Positions 27,456 through 35,302 of a DNA stretch of 53,036 nt are shown in pieces. Positions within the stretch are counted from its first letter, which is position 1. Every line of letters starts with the position of its first letter. Where the stretch lies: the NCBI GenBank assembly GCA_903934875.1, contig CAIZPP010000172.1:1-53036 (forward strand). Direction: 5' to 3'. The notes under the pieces were generated by a model, which made no database searches, was not told the DNA's origin, and saw only the letters and a list, made by a program, of their open reading frames with translations. Position numbers and translations under genes: made by a program. The DNA comes from an uncultured Methylococcaceae bacterium (GTDB lineage: Bacteria > Pseudomonadota > Gammaproteobacteria > Methylococcales > Methylococcaceae).

Positions 27456-27482
27456 GGTTCCCAAGCTAGGAGCTTGGGAACC
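27456..27482. repeat. 12-bp inverted repeat with 3-nt loop
   Basis: GGTTCCCAAGCT / AGCTTGGGAACC around AGG is a perfect stem downstream of the DUF1780 gene, followed by six A. It is the kind of intergenic stem (CCAAGCT...AGCTTGG) often dispersed in genomes and may protect or terminate the transcript together with the next hairpin. Confidence 0.65.
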
Positions 27483-27490
27483 AAAAAACA

Positions 27491-27511
27491 GCCCCTCCGG
27501 GCGTTTTTTTA
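27491..27511. terminator. Bidirectional Rho-independent terminator
   Basis: GCCCCTCCGGGC is followed by GTTTTTTT on the plus strand, and the complement ends in TGTTTTTT on the minus strand. It serves the convergent DUF1780 gene and the 27545-28626 pair. Confidence 0.8.
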
Positions 27512-27544
27512 AGTAGGCTTTCTGTTGGATTGCCCACAGTCCCA

Positions 27545-27895
27545 TTAACTGGGTTGGACCGCAGTGATACGTTGCAAAGTTTCGGGTGTGATATTCAGCA
27601 GTTTGGCTGCGTCAACCGGCTGCTTAATCGCCAAATTGTGCAGGTCCGGGAACGTGGGCGCAATGACTATGTCGGCTAAGTTGTAATCCGGCGCGTGACC
27701 GCCGAATACCGTTTGGGCCTGGTTGGTCTTGCTGCGTGTCTGTGGTGTCCAATGGAAAACAGCTCCAGCGTTGCCATTTTGGGCGCTCACCGTGGTCGTG
27801 CCATCGGACTGCGAAACGCTTGACGTGATGCTGCTGTAGCCGCTCGCCCGCAGCAAGTTTTTAACGTCATCAATCAGTTTTTGATCAGTGCTCAT
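27545..27895 (-). CDS. Small protein of unknown function (116 aa)
   Basis: AGGAGAG precedes ATG 27895 by 6 nt. The first 30 residues look helical (DQKLIDDVKNLLRASGY), then a Ser/Thr-rich beta segment (SSVSQSDGTTTVSAQNG), then PDYNLADIVIAPTFPDLHNL. No signal peptide or known motif is seen. It is the second gene of a two-gene unit, 32 bp after the 232-aa gene. I do not recognise the family. Confidence 0.7.
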   Translation of the reverse strand: MSTDQKLIDDVKNLLRASGYSSITSSVSQSDGTTTVSAQNGNAGAVFHWTPQTRSKTNQAQTVFGGHAPDYNLADIVIAPTFPDLHNLAIKQPVDAAKLLNITPETLQRITAVQPS

Positions 27896-27927
27896 AGGTG
27901 CTCTCCTGAATATGTGTTAAGGCTGGG

Positions 27928-28626
27928 TTAACCCAGTGCTGGTATTAGCGCCAAAGCCAAATCGGCACTCGCGTCCTGGATAAAGATGCCAGGTGTCTTG
28001 ATGCCGTTGCCAGGTAGGTAATAAAGCGTCTTGAAGGGGACACCGGATGCCTGCGATATTGCTTTAGCCAGAACAGGCTTTACCTGGCTTATGACAGCCG
28101 GCAATGCGGCCGATAAGCCGTCCTGGATTTTCCCTGCGCAGAATGGTCCGCCACCGTTGAACGAAAACCAAGCGCCGTCTACGCTGCCTTGCAGGTGTTT
28201 ATTTTTGTCGAGAAACAGGAACAGATACACGGATATAGTGCCGTCGGCATCGCTGCAATACCAAGGTGTCTCGATGTGGAAGTCGAAATCAACGCGCACA
28301 AGCATATCAAAAAAATTGTGCGCCAATGGCTTTTGTAAAAAGTAGGGAACGAGCACCCACGGAACCCCTTGTACACGGATTTTGCTCGTCAACGACGCTC
28401 CTGCACTCACGAGTTGGTTGGCCACGAGCCCTGTGGTTTCATTAGTGGCTATCTGCGGTCCTAAATCTATAAGAATCTCGTCATTAGGTCGGTTTACAGT
28501 GAGAATCAAGCCATTTGATGAAGATGACTCACTAAATGCCTGGTCTGCTGGTTTCTGGGTGTTAAAAACGAAGAAGACACTGTTGAAGAAGCCGTTTAAA
28601 AAGGTATATTGGCTAGTAACTGACAT
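27928..28626 (-). CDS. Protein of unknown function (232 aa)
   Basis: AGGAGAGA lies about 8 nt before ATG 28626. The sequence is beta-rich with an amphipathic C-terminal half (SAALPAVISQVKPVLAKAIS) and many aromatic pairs (NSVFFVFNTQ, YLFLFLDKN). There is no signal peptide or TM helix. A perfect 14-bp palindrome CTGGGTTAACCCAG overlaps its stop codon. The gap to the downstream 116-aa gene is 32 bp, so they are probably co-transcribed. Family not recognised; the size and beta content would suit a partner of the giant proteins, but nothing proves it. Confidence 0.7.
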   Translation of the reverse strand: MSVTSQYTFLNGFFNSVFFVFNTQKPADQAFSESSSSNGLILTVNRPNDEILIDLGPQIATNETTGLVANQLVSAGASLTSKIRVQGVPWVLVPYFLQKPLAHNFFDMLVRVDFDFHIETPWYCSDADGTISVYLFLFLDKNKHLQGSVDGAWFSFNGGGPFCAGKIQDGLSAALPAVISQVKPVLAKAISQASGVPFKTLYYLPGNGIKTPGIFIQDASADLALALIPALG

Positions 28627-28771
28627 GACATCTCTCTCCTGCTATGGTTGGATGAGGATGCCATCCTTTCACCTTTCCCAACATAAGGCAACGTAAATAT
28701 TCACTATAGGTTATTGTGGAGATGGATGATATGATGCAAATTTTGTATTTTCTATGAAACCAACTTTATAA

Positions 28772-28898
28772 TACAGCGTTTTCAACATTAAATAGTTACT
28801 AGTTAGAACTTCGCCATTGAAAATTATTTCCTTGGATCAATAGCTTGGATTTTTGTCCCTATTTCTTATAGTAACTATTAGAATATGAAAGCGCTGTA
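28772..28898. repeat. Family-2 repeat, copy c
   Basis: This 127-bp element starts TACAGCGTTTTCAACATTAA and ends AAAGCGCTGTA, with inner arms AATAGTTACTA / TAGTAACTATT. Its interior is unrelated to copies a and b. It lies between psd and the 232-aa gene. Confidence 0.75.
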
Positions 28899-28937
28899 AG
28901 CATTGAATCTACTATATAGGTTAACGGCGCGGTGAAA

Positions 28938-29801
28938 TCATTTTACGTGCCCTAATTTCTGCCCAACCTTCACCTTATCCCCGGCTCGCAAGCCTTCCTC
29001 CCAAGCCACGGCCTGTTCGCCAAATAATACAATGATGGTCGAACCCATATTAAAGCGGCCCATTTCCTCGCCCTTGGCCAGTTGCGGTGCGTCTCCGCTG
29101 TAAGTCCAAGTCTTGACTTCTGGCACCGTCGGCGGGGTCACTTCGCCATGCCACACAGTCTCGATGCTGGCGACGAAAATCGCACCGACCAACACCAGCG
29201 CCATAGGGCCAGCCTCGGTGTCAAAAATCGCCGCGACGCGTTCATTGCGGGCGAACAGATTCGGCACGGTGTTGGCCGTGGCGGCATTGACACTAAACAA
29301 ACGGCCCGGCACATGGACCATCTCGCGCAGAGTTCCGCCCAAGGGCATGTGCAAACGATGGTAGTCGCGGGGCGACAGGTAAATGGTGGCGAACTTGCCG
29401 TTGATAAAAAACTTTGCCCGTTCCGGGTCGCCGCCGAGCAATTCGTCCGCGCTGAAATAGTGGCCTTTGGCCTGGAAGATGCCGTCCGCCGTGATATTGC
29501 CGATTTGGCTGATGGCCCCGTCGGCGGGGCAGAGCAGGGCATCGGGTTCGGCACACAGGGGGCGGGCATCCGGCCTCAGCGCACGGGTGAAGAAGGCGTT
29601 GAAACTGGCATAGGCTTCCGGGTTAGGTTCCTGGGCCTCGCTCAGGTTGACCCGGTAAAGCTGTGCAATCGTTTTAATGAAGGCATTTTTCCATAGCCGG
29701 TTTTCGCAACGGGCCAAGCGATACATCAAACTGGATAGCCAGTGATGGGGAAGAAGATATTGAGGCAGGGAGAAAAGGTGTTCGGTCAAGGTTTTCAACA
29801 T
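28938..29801 (-). CDS. psd: Phosphatidylserine decarboxylase proenzyme
   Basis: A 287-aa membrane-associated enzyme that makes phosphatidylethanolamine from phosphatidylserine; it self-cleaves to form the pyruvoyl group. Visible features: PADGAIS (Asp of the triad), YLSPRDYHRLHMP (His) and FNMGSTIIVLFG, where cleavage before Ser254 gives the pyruvoyl subunit. MGST replaces the usual LGST. Length matches the bacterial type I enzyme. The ATG at 29801 has no clear ribosome site and lies 5 nt from the edge of a family-2 repeat; the first codons (ATGTTGAAAAC) even resemble that repeat's inner terminus. Confidence 0.95.
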   Translation of the reverse strand: MLKTLTEHLFSLPQYLLPHHWLSSLMYRLARCENRLWKNAFIKTIAQLYRVNLSEAQEPNPEAYASFNAFFTRALRPDARPLCAEPDALLCPADGAISQIGNITADGIFQAKGHYFSADELLGGDPERAKFFINGKFATIYLSPRDYHRLHMPLGGTLREMVHVPGRLFSVNAATANTVPNLFARNERVAAIFDTEAGPMALVLVGAIFVASIETVWHGEVTPPTVPEVKTWTYSGDAPQLAKGEEMGRFNMGSTIIVLFGEQAVAWEEGLRAGDKVKVGQKLGHVK

Positions 29802-29806
29802 CGGAT

Positions 29807-29861
29807 TACAGCGTTTTTAATATCGAAGAGTTACTTGTTGAGCTATATCATTTTGCAAAGC
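29807..29861. repeat. Family-2 repeat, partial copy d-left
   Basis: It begins TACAGCGTTTTTAATATCGA and follows copy a (20046) for about 55 bp, to TTTTGCAAAGCA, then diverges. No matching right end is seen before copy d-right starts at 29966, so the copy looks truncated or decayed. Confidence 0.65.
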
Positions 29862-29965
29862 ACAGACACACAGGATAGCCCATTAGTGCATTATTATACG
29901 CGTTTAAATGATTGGTTGGCATACATTTCTGAAAAGGGTATGTGGAACATGAGGATAACTTTATA

Positions 29966-30083
29966 TACAGCATTTTCATTTTCAAAATATATCTAAAACT
30001 GATATTCAGCTAACCCTTCAGGTTAACGGAATAACCTGTGCTATAACCTACTATCAAGTAACTCTTTGATGTTGAAAACGCTG
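29966..30083. repeat. Family-2 repeat, copy d-right (inverted relative to copy b)
   Basis: This 118-bp copy matches the reverse complement of copy b over its length, including the GTTAAC dyad at 30004-30032 and the terminus TGATGTTGAAAACGCTGG. Its right 43 bp are translated as the C-terminus of RatB. Confidence 0.8.
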
Positions 30084-30352
30084 GAATGCTTTGCAGCCCG
30101 AATGCGCCTGGCCTCCTTGGGGTCGGCGAGCAGGGGGCGGTAGATTTCCACCCGGTCCCCTGCCCTAAGGGGTTGCTCCAGTTTGCACAGTTTGCCGAAT
30201 ATGCCCACTGCGTTTTTCTGCAAGTCAATTTCCGGGAAGCGCTGCAAAATCCCGGATGCAAGGATGGCCGCCTCCGCCGTGGCACCTTCGGCAAGCTCCA
30301 GGCTTAACAGGGCTTGCTCGTAGGGTTTGGCATAGGCCACTTCAATCCGCAT
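30041..30352 (-). CDS. ratB: RatB/RnfH family ubiquitin-like-fold protein (UPF0125)
   Basis: A 103-aa protein. Core signatures of the RnfH/RatB family are IEVAYAKPYEQALLSLEL, GIFGKLCKLEQPLRAGDRVE and YRPLLADPKEARRIRA. It overlaps the end of ratA by 11 bp, the usual ratA-ratB pairing. The last 14 residues (SSVFNIKELLDSRL) and the stop codon are read from a family-2 repeat, so the native C-terminus has been replaced or extended by repeat sequence. RatB was proposed as the partner of RatA, but its exact role is unclear. Confidence 0.9.
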   Translation of the reverse strand: MRIEVAYAKPYEQALLSLELAEGATAEAAILASGILQRFPEIDLQKNAVGIFGKLCKLEQPLRAGDRVEIYRPLLADPKEARRIRAAKHSSVFNIKELLDSRL

Positions 30353-30797
30353 CTTCTTGGTGGTGGTAATGATAGACGACTTTGGCGCGGTCGCTGAAGG
30401 CGCTGACCATGGTGTTGCAAATTTGGTTGAAAAGTGTGCCGAAGGCCAAATTTGCCAGTTTGCCGGTCATTTCGAATTCTAGGTCCAAGCTGATTTTGCT
30501 GGCATCTTTGCGCAAAGGGGTGAAGTTCCACACGCCTTCCAGATGGTTGAAGGGGCCTTCCAGCAAGCTGATGCGAATCTGGTCGGGCGCAAGCAGAGTG
30601 TTGCGGGTGGTGAACGTCCGGTGAAAACCTGCTTTGGAAATTTGCAATTCGACATCCACCACATCGCCCGAGCGGCGCAGGGTACGGCTGGCGGAACACC
30701 AAGGTAAAAAAAGCGGATAGGATTCGACATCCTCCACCAATTCGTACATCAAATGCGCCGGAAAGCGGACCAACGAGCTTTTGCTGACGGTAGTCAC
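30342..30797 (-). CDS. ratA: RatA-family START-domain protein (ribosome association toxin / coenzyme Q-binding type)
   Basis: A 151-aa protein starting at GTG 30797, which overlaps the symporter stop (TAGTG) and gives the family N-terminus TTVSKSSLVRFPAHLMYEL. Core: DVESYPLFLPWCSASR, FTTRNTLLAPDQIRISLLEG and the C-terminal helix LFNQICNTMVSAFSDRAK, all typical of the RatA/COQ10 START-like fold. E. coli RatA was reported to block 70S assembly, and homologues bind hydrophobic ligands. Its smpB neighbourhood is conserved in gammaproteobacteria. In-frame sequence upstream of GTG lies inside the symporter gene and is not used. Confidence 0.92.
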   Translation of the reverse strand: MTTVSKSSLVRFPAHLMYELVEDVESYPLFLPWCSASRTLRRSGDVVDVELQISKAGFHRTFTTRNTLLAPDQIRISLLEGPFNHLEGVWNFTPLRKDASKISLDLEFEMTGKLANLAFGTLFNQICNTMVSAFSDRAKVVYHYHHQEDAD

Positions 30798-32161
30798 TAG
30801 AGTAGCCCCATGGCATCCAGGAAAACCAGGGCCACCCCCAAAGGCGCAACATAGCGCACTAGGATTAGCCAGGCTTGGTAGTGGCGGGGGTTTTGCAGTT
30901 TGAGTTCGGACTCGCTGTCGGCCTTGGACATGATCCAGCCCGCGAAGACGGCGACCAGCACGCCGCCTATGGGTAGCATGATTTCGGCGGTCAGCATGTC
31001 CACCCATTCATAAACGGTCTTGTCCAGCCATTTCACATCCGACCAGAGGTTGAAGGAGAAGACCGTTCCAAGACCTGCCACCCAGCAGGCAAGCCCGCTA
31101 TAAAGGCAGGCTTTTTCCCTGTCCATTCTCTTGTTTTCGGACAGAAAAGCCACCGCCGGTTCGATCAAGGCGACAGAGGAGGTAATGGCGGCGAAGAAAA
31201 TCAGCGCGAAGAACATCATGCCAAACAACCATCCCCCCGGCATTTGCCCGAAGGCGATGGGCAAGGTCTCGAAAATCAGCCCCGGACCCATGGCAGGCGA
31301 CAAGCCATTGGCAAATACTAGCGGAAATATGGCCACCCCCGCCAGCAAGGCCACCAAGGTGTCGGCGGCGATCACAAACAGGCTGGAACGGGCAATGGAA
31401 ACGTCGGACGGCAAATAAGAGCCATAGACCATGATGGAACCCATGCCCAAGCCCAGTGAAAAGAAAGCCTGCCCTAGGGCGACCAGCACCCCTGCACCGG
31501 TCAGTTTGCTAAAATCAGGATTGAACAGGAAGGCGAGGCCCTGGCCGAATCCACCGGAGTTCATGGCGTAAACATCCAGCACCAACAGCATCAGCAGCAG
31601 GGCAGGCATCATAAAGCGCGAGAGGCGTTCCAATCCGCCGCTGACGCCCCGGCTGACGATGAACATCGTCGCCACCATGAAGAAGGTATGCCAAATTCCT
31701 AAGAATTCAGGCGAAGCCTTGAAGTTCTCAAACAGACGAGTGGAGCTGGCGGCATCAATATGCTCAAACAAGGCACTGTTGATCTTGAAGAAATAGGCCA
31801 TAGCCCAACCGGCAATGACGCTGTAATAGGACAGTATCAGAAAACCCGCGATGACACCCAGCCAACCGGTGTAACACCAAAGCGGGCTGGTCTTGGCCTC
31901 CTCGGCCAAGGTCCGCATGGTATTGATGGGGCTTTGCCTGCCGCGCCGGCCCAGCATGGTTTCGGCGATCATGATGGGAATACCGATGGCCACCACGCTA
32001 AGGAGATAGACCAAAACGAACGCACCGCCGCCGTTATCTCCGGCTAGGTAGGGAAATTTCCAGATATTGCCCAAGCCGATAGCCGACCCGCTGGCAGCCA
32101 GAATAAAGGCCAGCCGCGAGGACCATTGCGCATGGACAAAACGTTGTTCGGTCATATTCAC
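30797..32161 (-). CDS. Sodium-dependent transporter, neurotransmitter:sodium symporter (SNF) family
   Basis: A 454-aa inner-membrane protein with about 11 TM helices. The N-terminus has the diagnostic SNF block LAASGSAIGLGNIWKFPYLAG with NGGGAFVLVY, the sodium/substrate site of LeuT-like carriers. Residues ALGQAFFSLGLGMGSIMVYG form TM6-7. Substrate is probably an amino acid, not determinable here. CCGGGGTG precedes ATG 32161. Its stop overlaps the ratA start, so ratA is translationally coupled to it. Confidence 0.92.
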   Translation of the reverse strand: MNMTEQRFVHAQWSSRLAFILAASGSAIGLGNIWKFPYLAGDNGGGAFVLVYLLSVVAIGIPIMIAETMLGRRGRQSPINTMRTLAEEAKTSPLWCYTGWLGVIAGFLILSYYSVIAGWAMAYFFKINSALFEHIDAASSTRLFENFKASPEFLGIWHTFFMVATMFIVSRGVSGGLERLSRFMMPALLLMLLVLDVYAMNSGGFGQGLAFLFNPDFSKLTGAGVLVALGQAFFSLGLGMGSIMVYGSYLPSDVSIARSSLFVIAADTLVALLAGVAIFPLVFANGLSPAMGPGLIFETLPIAFGQMPGGWLFGMMFFALIFFAAITSSVALIEPAVAFLSENKRMDREKACLYSGLACWVAGLGTVFSFNLWSDVKWLDKTVYEWVDMLTAEIMLPIGGVLVAVFAGWIMSKADSESELKLQNPRHYQAWLILVRYVAPLGVALVFLDAMGLL

Positions 32162-32434
32162 CCCGGAGTTGATGTTGATTGGTTTAAATCTTGCTGCCCC
32201 TGCATGTGTCCTTATCCGGTGCTGCGGCCGAGTCGCAAACCGGGGGAGTTAGCATAGTGAGTATTTTAACACCGCCAACCTGTTTCATCTGCAAAATTCC
32301 CGCGACCAAAACGGCTTGGTTTTACAAACTGAGTCGGTCTCACTGTGTTATTTGGTATTTTCCCGTGCGAATAGCCCTTGATAGGGTAAAATAAACGTAC
32401 GCAACCACTTATAAAGGTACTGTCAAAACAACCG
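32162..32434. promoter_or_regulatory. Divergent upstream region of the symporter and smpB
   Basis: This 273-bp non-coding stretch drives the symporter-ratA-ratB unit leftward and smpB rightward. I see no strong sigma-70 hexamers, riboswitch or terminator in it. smpB has only a weak AAAGG about 18 nt before ATG. Confidence 0.4.
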
Positions 32435-32914
32435 ATGGCAACGAAGAAGAAAAAATCGGCGCATGGCGAATCAACTATCGCCGTTAACCGCCAGGCCACC
32501 CATGAATATTTTATTGAGGAGCGCTATGAGGCGGGGCTTGTACTTCAGGGGTGGGAGGTAAAAAGCCTGCGGGCCGGGAAACTCCAACTCAAGGAAAGTT
32601 ATGTCATCATCAAAGATGGTGAAGCTTGGTTGCTCGGTTCACATATTTCGGCGTTGATTTCGGCCTCTACCCATGTGGTCGCCAATTCCACCCGCACCCG
32701 CAAGTTGTTGATGCATAAGCATGAGCTTTTCAAGCTTATCGGCCTAGTCGAACGTAAGGGTTACACCCTCATCCCTTTGGCCATGTATTGGAACAAGGGA
32801 AGGGCAAAGCTCGAAATCGGGCTGGCCAAGGGCAAGCAACTGCATGACAAACGCGCTGCGGAAAAGGACCGGGATTGGGAGCGCGAGAAGCACCGGGTGA
32901 TGAAAGTGCGTTAA
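32435..32914 (+). CDS. smpB: SsrA-binding protein SmpB
   Basis: A 159-aa protein that binds tmRNA and brings it to stalled ribosomes for trans-translation. Signatures: [51 protein letters not shown], and the basic C-terminal tail [20 protein letters not shown] that folds in the mRNA channel. Length is standard. A basic KKKKS N-terminus is present. The tmRNA gene itself is not in the window. It is divergent from the symporter and ratAB unit. Confidence 0.97.
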   Translation: MATKKKKSAHGESTIAVNRQATHEYFIEERYEAGLVLQGWEVKSLRAGKLQLKESYVIIKDGEAWLLGSHISALISASTHVVANSTRTRKLLMHKHELFKLIGLVERKGYTLIPLAMYWNKGRAKLEIGLAKGKQLHDKRAAEKDRDWEREKHRVMKVR

Positions 32915-32972
32915 AGCGATTTGCGAAAAATAAAATACCCTAAATCAAGTTACTGATGTAGAAGATACACCG

Positions 32973-34262
32973 ATGAAATTGCCAAATTTTTCCAAGGTTT
33001 CCTGTCATTTTGTCCGCCCGCTGGGGGTTTTGCTATGGTGGGGGCTTGCCACCTCGCTCATCTCGCCGCTTGCGGAAGCCGGGCCTTATTCGGCCTTAGT
33101 GGTTGAGGTAGACTCAGACCGGGTTCTGTACGAGCAGAACGCCGACGAATTGCGCCATCCTGCTTCACTCACCAAAATGATGACACTCTACCTTGTGTTT
33201 GAGGCGCTTTCCAGGGGTGAGTTGTCTCTGGGAGACAATATGGTGGCTTCGGCATTCGCGGTTTCCAAACCCCCGTCACGCTTGGGCCTTGCGGCTGGTG
33301 ACACGCTCACGGTCGAGGAAGGCATATTGGGCCTAGTAACCCAGTCGGCCAATGATGCTGCGACGGTGATCGCCGAAACTTTGGGCGGATCGGAGCCTGC
33401 CTTTGCCGAGTTGATGACCCAGAAAGCACACCAACTGGGCATGAACAGCACGGTTTTTCGCAATGCCCAAGGCTTGCCCAACCCTGACCAAGTCACCACG
33501 GCTAGGGACATGTACCGGCTGGCTAAGGCTTTGCTCAAAAACTTCCCTCAATTTTATTCGTATTTCTCCACCGACAGCTTCTGGTTTAGGGATCATAATT
33601 TCCGCAACCATAACCATTTGCTGGACAAATACCCAGGCACCGACGGCATCAAAACTGGCTTTATCAATTCTTCCGGGTTTAATCTTGTCGCTTCGGCCAA
33701 GCGCAATGGGGTGCGCCTAGTCGGAGTGGTGTTCGGCGGTACCTCCCATTCCCTCCGCGATGCCCACATGATGGAGATATTGGACGATGGTTTCGCCCAA
33801 ATCGAAGGCAAGGAACCGGCGTTCCACCTATCCAGCTTCGAAGGTTCCCAATTTCCAAGGCTGCTGCGCAAGCCCTCCGGTTTGGGGAAATTAGCGGGCC
33901 AACAGCCCATCGAACAGGAAGAGCAAGATGGGCAGGAGCAGCCCGCGAGTCTGAAATCGCGGGAGCCAACACTTAAAAAAGAAAAGGCCGTTGTACGTGA
34001 ACAGGATGATCACGAGCCTTCATGGGAAGTGAGGGTCGGTGCCTTTGATGAAGAGAAAGCGGCGCAACATCGCCTTGCCGAGGCCAGCAAAACCGCCCCT
34101 TTCGCATTTCGCCATGCTAAATCGGGGGTCATATCCCATACCCATCATGGAAAAAAGACTTATATCGCTTACTTCAATGGACTCAGCAAGGAAGATGTGG
34201 CTCTGGCCTGCCAATCCCTGAAGCGGAAAAAACTTGAATGCTCGCCTTCAGTATCCGGTTGA
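32973..34262 (+). CDS. D-alanyl-D-alanine carboxypeptidase (PBP5/6 type) with C-terminal SPOR domain
   Basis: A 429-aa exported enzyme that trims the terminal D-Ala of peptidoglycan stem peptides. The signal peptide is about residues 1-36 (ends LAEA). The active site is PASLTKM with Ser65 and Lys68, then QSAND (SxN) and DGIKTGF (KTG). After residue about 265 the usual PBP5 C-terminal domain and amphipathic anchor are replaced by a Gln/Glu-rich linker and a SPOR-like domain (WEVRVGAFDEEKAAQHRL to the end), which would target denuded septal peptidoglycan. A division role is inferred from SPOR. It is 58 bp downstream of smpB. Confidence 0.93.
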   Translation: MKLPNFSKVSCHFVRPLGVLLWWGLATSLISPLAEAGPYSALVVEVDSDRVLYEQNADELRHPASLTKMMTLYLVFEALSRGELSLGDNMVASAFAVSKPPSRLGLAAGDTLTVEEGILGLVTQSANDAATVIAETLGGSEPAFAELMTQKAHQLGMNSTVFRNAQGLPNPDQVTTARDMYRLAKALLKNFPQFYSYFSTDSFWFRDHNFRNHNHLLDKYPGTDGIKTGFINSSGFNLVASAKRNGVRLVGVVFGGTSHSLRDAHMMEILDDGFAQIEGKEPAFHLSSFEGSQFPRLLRKPSGLGKLAGQQPIEQEEQDGQEQPASLKSREPTLKKEKAVVREQDDHEPSWEVRVGAFDEEKAAQHRLAEASKTAPFAFRHAKSGVISHTHHGKKTYIAYFNGLSKEDVALACQSLKRKKLECSPSVSG

Positions 34263-34326
34263 TTGATAACTGATGTTAAGGATGGGCAAGGAAACCTCTG
34301 GCGGCAAAGGATGATGCCCTGCGTCT

Positions 34327-34471
34327 CACTGCCATTAAGTTAAGGTTTGCCGTTCGCCCTGAGTCCTGAGCTTGTCGAAGGGTCGAAGGGTGAACGGAAA
34401 ATCCCAACCTGTTTGAAGTTAAACCGTTCATGGTTCGACAGGCTCACCACGAACGGCTTAACTTGGCAGTG
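34327..34471. repeat. Family-4 repeat with CACTGCCA...AAG termini (TTCGACAGGCTC type)
   Basis: Termini CACTGCCATTAAGTTAAG (34327-34344) and CTTAACTTGGCAGTG (34457-34471) face each other around two CCGTTC...GAACGG stems (34350-34397 and 34424-34456). The stems carry the widespread words CCTGAGCTTGTCGAAGG and TTCGACAGGCTC. The rest of 34263-34678 shows only AT-rich unique sequence. Confidence 0.75.
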
Positions 34472-34678
34472 GCCCTGCGTCTGGGCCGCTAAATTAGAGT
34501 AATAGAAAACGCTATAGATAGTCTGTTCAGGAATAAACGGCTTGTATATTTTCGGGTGGGAAATTAAAATTAATGCTACTGTCAAATTAGTGTAGAAATA
34601 TTTTTTTATTAATCCACTCGTTGATAACTGTCCGCTTGGCGAGTCCAGCCATCGCCGGCTTAAGTTTAGGGGGTTGCC

Positions 34679-35269
34679 ATGATAGACGATGACTGTTGCG
34701 TATCCTATCGAATCAACGAAAATGACGAAATCATCTCCGTCAACGACGACTGGTGCCGTTATGCCAGCGACCATGGCTGGGGGGGGATTTCCCCCGATAA
34801 GGTATTGCATAAGCCGGTTTATAATTACATTACCGATTCAACCACTTCGAGGCTTTACCAGTATCTTTTCAAGCGGGTTCGCAGTGGTTCCACCGTGCGC
34901 TATCAGTTCAATTGCGAATCCAGCTCCCACCGGCGTTTAATGGAAATGACGGTTAGACCGTCCGGGGACACTGGCGATGTTGAATTGAAGGCGAGGATGG
35001 TGTCAAAACAAGACCGTGTGCGGCAATTCAACTTACCGAAGAGACCGCAGGCAGATGGATTCGTAAGGGCTTGTAGTTGGTGTTCCCGCATCGACATTGA
35101 TGGGAATTGGATAGAAGTCGAGGATGCGGCAGGCAAATTAGGGTTATTTGAGTTTTCTCATCTGCCGCAATTGACGCACGGAATATGTAAAGACTGCCTT
35201 GCAAATATGATAAAAGATGCCAGTGCGCCGGATGGGGTCAGCACCGCCCCCCCGCTTTCGACAGATTAG
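34679..35269 (+). CDS. PAS-like sensory protein with C-terminal Cys cluster
   Basis: A 196-aa protein; TTAGGGGG precedes ATG 34679. Residues about 5-105 look like a single PAS-type domain (SYRINENDEIISVNDDWCRY, VYNYITDSTTSRLYQYLF). The C-terminal part holds RACSWCSRIDIDGNWIEVED and LPQLTHGICKDCLANM, a CxxC...GICxxC arrangement that often follows PAS domains or precedes kinase modules in signalling proteins and probably binds a metal. No output domain is attached, so it may act through a partner. A G8 run (34779-34786) lies in codons 34-36. It is convergent with tesA. Confidence 0.75.
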   Translation: MIDDDCCVSYRINENDEIISVNDDWCRYASDHGWGGISPDKVLHKPVYNYITDSTTSRLYQYLFKRVRSGSTVRYQFNCESSSHRRLMEMTVRPSGDTGDVELKARMVSKQDRVRQFNLPKRPQADGFVRACSWCSRIDIDGNWIEVEDAAGKLGLFEFSHLPQLTHGICKDCLANMIKDASAPDGVSTAPPLSTD

Positions 35270-35302
35270 ACTAGTGCAGCCAGTAGACCGGAGCGTTTCA
35301 TT

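Noticed and set aside
30798-31007. Upstream extension of RatA
   Set aside because: It overlaps the conserved C-terminus of the symporter in another frame. GTG 30797 overlapping the TAG stop gives the family N-terminus.
32915-32972. tmRNA (ssrA) next to smpB
   Set aside because: The gap is only 58 bp and has no tRNA-like ends; no tmRNA or tRNA was recognised in the window.
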